Shown here: in pieces, positions 23,436 through 25,287 of the stretch
How the letters are laid out: every line of letters starts with the position of its first letter
How positions within the stretch are numbered: position 1 is the stretch's first letter
Assembly: GCA_038234045.1 (NCBI GenBank)
Contig: JBBSUX010000012.1
Coordinates: forward strand, 1-25,287
Source: JBBSUX01 sp038234045
GTDB lineage: Bacteria > Pseudomonadota > Gammaproteobacteria > Burkholderiales > Burkholderiaceae_C
DNA length: 25,287 bases
Direction of reading: 5' to 3'
Program-made: the position numbers and the translations under genes
The notes under the pieces: model-generated
Told to the model about the DNA's origin: nothing
What the model saw: only the letters and a program-made list of their open reading frames with translations
Databases searched by the model: none

Positions 23436-24083
23436 TTAGCGGCGCGGGGTGCTAGGTCGGAGTCGTGGCAGCGCGCCGGGTTCCGTTGCATCAAGGGCCT
23501 GTGTCGCCGGGCGGACGGCTGCGATGCGCTGAACGCAGCGCAGGCCTGTCGCAGCGGGAGCCTGTTGCGCGTCCTGCGCATCGTTTTTGCTCTCAGGATC
23601 TGTTCGGTACTCCTCAACACCGTCCTCGAAAGCCACGATTTGGAGATCCGCGCAAAGCTGCAGCAGTTCGCCGCGACGCAGCAGAAATTCTTCGCGCCGT
23701 GGCCGCCCGAACCGCGCGTTGCCTTCTGCAAAAGTCTCGTACAGCAGCACCCCACCTGGCGCGATGCTCGCAAGAATTGCCGGAAACAACGGGCGCCACA
23801 AATAGTTAGTGACCACGACAGCGGAAAACGTGCGCTGCGGCAATGGCCACGGATCCGTTTCCAGATCGCACTGAATCGCCTCGGCATAAGGCGCTGCGTT
23901 ATCGATAGCTTCTTGCGATTGATCCAGAACGGTTACAGGGTGATTTCGCTCTCGAAACCAATGCAGGTGGCGACCGTTTCCGCAAGCAACGTCCAGCACA
24001 GCTGCGCCTTCCGGCACCAGATGGCTCCAGTCCTGAATCCATCGCGAAGGCGCGGATGTATCTGTCGAGCGGTGTGCGGTCAT
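23436..24083 (-). CDS. Class I SAM-dependent methyltransferase (TehB-like fold)
   Basis: A 215-residue protein. Motif I is VLDVACGNGRHLHWF, an acidic end of strand two is VTVLDQSQEAID, and IQCDLETDPWPLP plus FSAVVVTNYLWRPLFPAI form the post-motif region, followed by IAPGGVLLYETFAEGN. This is a Rossmann-type methyltransferase close to the TehB/Methyltransf_11 groups. Its substrate cannot be told from sequence. The tail after CVQRIAAVR (about 24 residues, rich in Pro and Arg) looks like a non-conserved extension. The ATG at 24083 places motif I near residue 30. An upstream extension of the frame to 24188 is basic and not domain-like. It is divergent from parE and heads the dapA-bamC block. Confidence 0.82.
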   Translation of the reverse strand: MTAHRSTDTSAPSRWIQDWSHLVPEGAAVLDVACGNGRHLHWFRERNHPVTVLDQSQEAIDNAAPYAEAIQCDLETDPWPLPQRTFSAVVVTNYLWRPLFPAILASIAPGGVLLYETFAEGNARFGRPRREEFLLRRGELLQLCADLQIVAFEDGVEEYRTDPESKNDAQDAQQAPAATGLRCVQRIAAVRPATQALDATEPGALPRLRPSTPRR

Positions 24084-24188
24084 TGTGAGTCGGAAGCGAT
24101 AACGTTTTGATGGGTTGCGTCGCGATAAGCGTAGCGGGTATTGCGCGGGACACCGACATCGCGTGCAACCTCCTTTGCTCCGGGACAT

Positions 24189-24204
24189 CTGGATAAATAT
24201 CCAG
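24189..24204. promoter_or_regulatory. Palindrome over the parE promoter, candidate operator
   Basis: CTGGATA and TATCCAG are perfect 7-bp arms separated by AA. A second palindrome, GTGGCCAC, abuts it at 24204-24211. The larger one ends 19 bp before the TACAAT at 24224-24229, so it would cover the -35 region of parE in the 155-bp gap shared with the divergent methyltransferase gene. Binding by a regulator is inferred from symmetry and position only. Confidence 0.4.
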
Positions 24205-24223
24205 TGGCCACGCCTGCGCTGCT

Positions 24224-24229
24224 TACAAT
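24224..24229 (+). promoter_or_regulatory. Candidate -10 element (TACAAT) of parE
   Basis: TACAAT ends 9 nt before the parE ATG, with CGGCCCCC and no Shine-Dalgarno between. This is the same geometry as at queG (2927-2932) and points to a leaderless transcript. Confidence 0.45.
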
Positions 24230-24238
24230 TCGGCCCCC

Positions 24239-25287
24239 ATGGCCAGCAGCAAACCTATCCCCGCCTACAGCGAAAGCTCCATCCGCATCTTGAAGGGTCT
24301 GGAGCCCGTCAAACAGCGGCCGGGCATGTACACCCGCACCGACAACCCTTTGCATATCGTGCAGGAGGTGATCGACAACGCCGCCGACGAAGCGCTGGGC
24401 GGCCACGGAAAGAAGATCCGGGTGACATTGCACGCGGACGGCTCCGTTGGCGTGGACGACGACGGCCGCGGCATCCCGTTCGGACTGCATCCCGAAGAGA
24501 ACGCGCCGGTCGTTGAACTGGTTTTCACCCAGCTGCACGCGGGCGGCAAGTTTGACAAGGGTGCCGGCGGCGCCTACAGCTTTTCGGGCGGCTTGCACGG
24601 CGTCGGCGTGTCGGTGACCAATGCGCTTTCGACACGGCTTGAGGTGACGTCCTTTCGAGAAGGCAAGGCTGCGCATCTGGTTTTCAGCGGCGGCGATGTG
24701 GTCGAGGCGCTGGCCGTGCGCCAGTCGGGAGACGGCGACCGCAAACAGGGCACTTCGGTGCGCGTCTGGCCCGACGCGAAGTATTTTGAGTCAGCCGTGC
24801 TGCCGATGGCCGAGCTGGCGCACCTGCTGCGCAGCAAGGCTGTGTTGATGCCCGGCGTGAGCGTGTCGCTCATCAATGAGAAGACCCGTGACACCCAGAC
24901 CTGGCAATACAAGGGCGGCTTGCGTGATTACCTTCTGCAAACGCTGCATGGCGAGCCGGTCATCCCGCTCTTCGAAGGCGCTGGCACCGCCGACAAAGCG
25001 CATGAATCCTTTGCCGAAGGCGAGGGGGCGGAGTGGGCTGTCGCCTTCACCGAAGACGGCGCACCGGTGCGTGAGAGCGACGTCAACCTGATTCCGACCA
25101 GCGCTGGCGGCACGCACGAGAGCGGCCTGCGCGACGGCCTGTTTCAGGCGGTCAAGGGCTTCATCGAACTGCATGCGTTGCTGCCCAAGGGCGTCAAGCT
25201 AATGCCCGAAGACGTGTTCGCCCGCGCGAGCTATGTGCTGTCAGCCAAGGTGCTCGATCCGCAGTTTCAAGGTCAGATCAAGGAGCG
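24239..25287 (+). CDS. parE: DNA topoisomerase IV subunit B, 5' part
   Basis: The first 349 residues are visible and the frame is still open at the window edge. Topoisomerase IV decatenates daughter chromosomes; ParE is the ATPase subunit. The GHKL ATPase fold is clear: EVIDNAADEALGG (Mg/ATP Asn), DDDGRGIPFG, GGLHGVGVSVTNALS and GTSVRVWPD. The transducer domain follows with KGGLRDYL, NLIPTSAGGTHESGL and LPKGVKLMPEDV. RPGMYTRTDNPLHIVQE and FTQLHAGGKFDKGAGGAYSFSGG favour ParE over GyrB. The ATG at 24239 gives the expected N-terminus; no Shine-Dalgarno precedes it. XerD, also in this window, acts in the same late segregation step. Confidence 0.95.
   Translation, partial: MASSKPIPAYSESSIRILKGLEPVKQRPGMYTRTDNPLHIVQEVIDNAADEALGGHGKKIRVTLHADGSVGVDDDGRGIPFGLHPEENAPVVELVFTQLHAGGKFDKGAGGAYSFSGGLHGVGVSVTNALSTRLEVTSFREGKAAHLVFSGGDVVEALAVRQSGDGDRKQGTSVRVWPDAKYFESAVLPMAELAHLLRSKAVLMPGVSVSLINEKTRDTQTWQYKGGLRDYLLQTLHGEPVIPLFEGAGTADKAHESFAEGEGAEWAVAFTEDGAPVRESDVNLIPTSAGGTHESGLRDGLFQAVKGFIELHALLPKGVKLMPEDVFARASYVLSAKVLDPQFQGQIKE

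Noticed and set aside
1..25287. CRISPR arrays, tRNA or rRNA genes, insertion sequences, defence or biosynthetic islands
   Set aside because: No spaced direct repeats, cloverleaf candidates, transposase motifs or compositional breaks were seen; genes are almost all conserved housekeeping functions.

Overview
The window reads as an ordinary stretch of core chromosome from a GC-rich betaproteobacterium, most likely Burkholderiales and probably close to Comamonadaceae. The basis is the gene content and order (tsaE-amiC next to queG, pyrG-kdsA-DUF1330-eno-ftsB, dapA-bamC-metallohydrolase next to parE), the GC-rich codon use, and short palindromic intergenic repeats built on AGCGCTT that I recall from Comamonadaceae genomes. 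The assignment rests on recognition, not on a search. I call 28 protein genes. Two are cut by the window edges: a DedA-family protein at the left and parE at the right. I saw no rRNA, tRNA, CRISPR array, insertion sequence, prophage or integron.

Layout. 1-4030: DedA-like membrane protein (3' part), a strong convergent terminator, a small glycine-zipper lipoprotein, the tsaE-amiC pair, and divergent queG. 4124-7300: an AEC-type permease, xerD, and an EAL-like/HDOD signalling protein. 7641-10626: a gamma-class carbonic-anhydrase-like protein and hslO (Hsp33) on the plus strand, meeting a pnuC plus nicotinamide-riboside-kinase-like pair on the minus strand. 10714-15331: one minus-strand block pyrG-kdsA-DUF1330-eno-ftsB. 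15521-17215: coaBC-dut. 17496-20404: a glycine-zipper envelope lipoprotein, a SlyD-like FKBP, the ribosomal oxygenase roxA, and a Pro/Ala/Lys-rich lipoprotein closed by a clear terminator. 20513-24083: minus-strand methyltransferase-dapA-bamC-metallohydrolase. 24239-end: parE.

Themes. Many genes serve the envelope and cell division: amiC, ftsB, kdsA, dapA (diaminopimelate for peptidoglycan), bamC and three small lipoproteins. Others serve nucleotide and cofactor supply (pyrG, dut, coaBC, pnuC with its kinase), chromosome segregation (xerD, parE), translation and tRNA or ribosome modification (tsaE, queG, roxA) and protein folding (hslO, SlyD-like).

I did not find a convincing undescribed system. 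The points most worth a second look are a dispersed palindromic repeat with three copies, one of which encodes the C-terminus of CoaBC; an EAL-like domain that has lost its catalytic Asp pair; identical TACAAT-9 nt-ATG geometry at queG and parE suggesting leaderless mRNAs; a palindrome sitting on the parE promoter; a kinase with a Cys-rich tail beside PnuC; and a Lys-ended lipoprotein.
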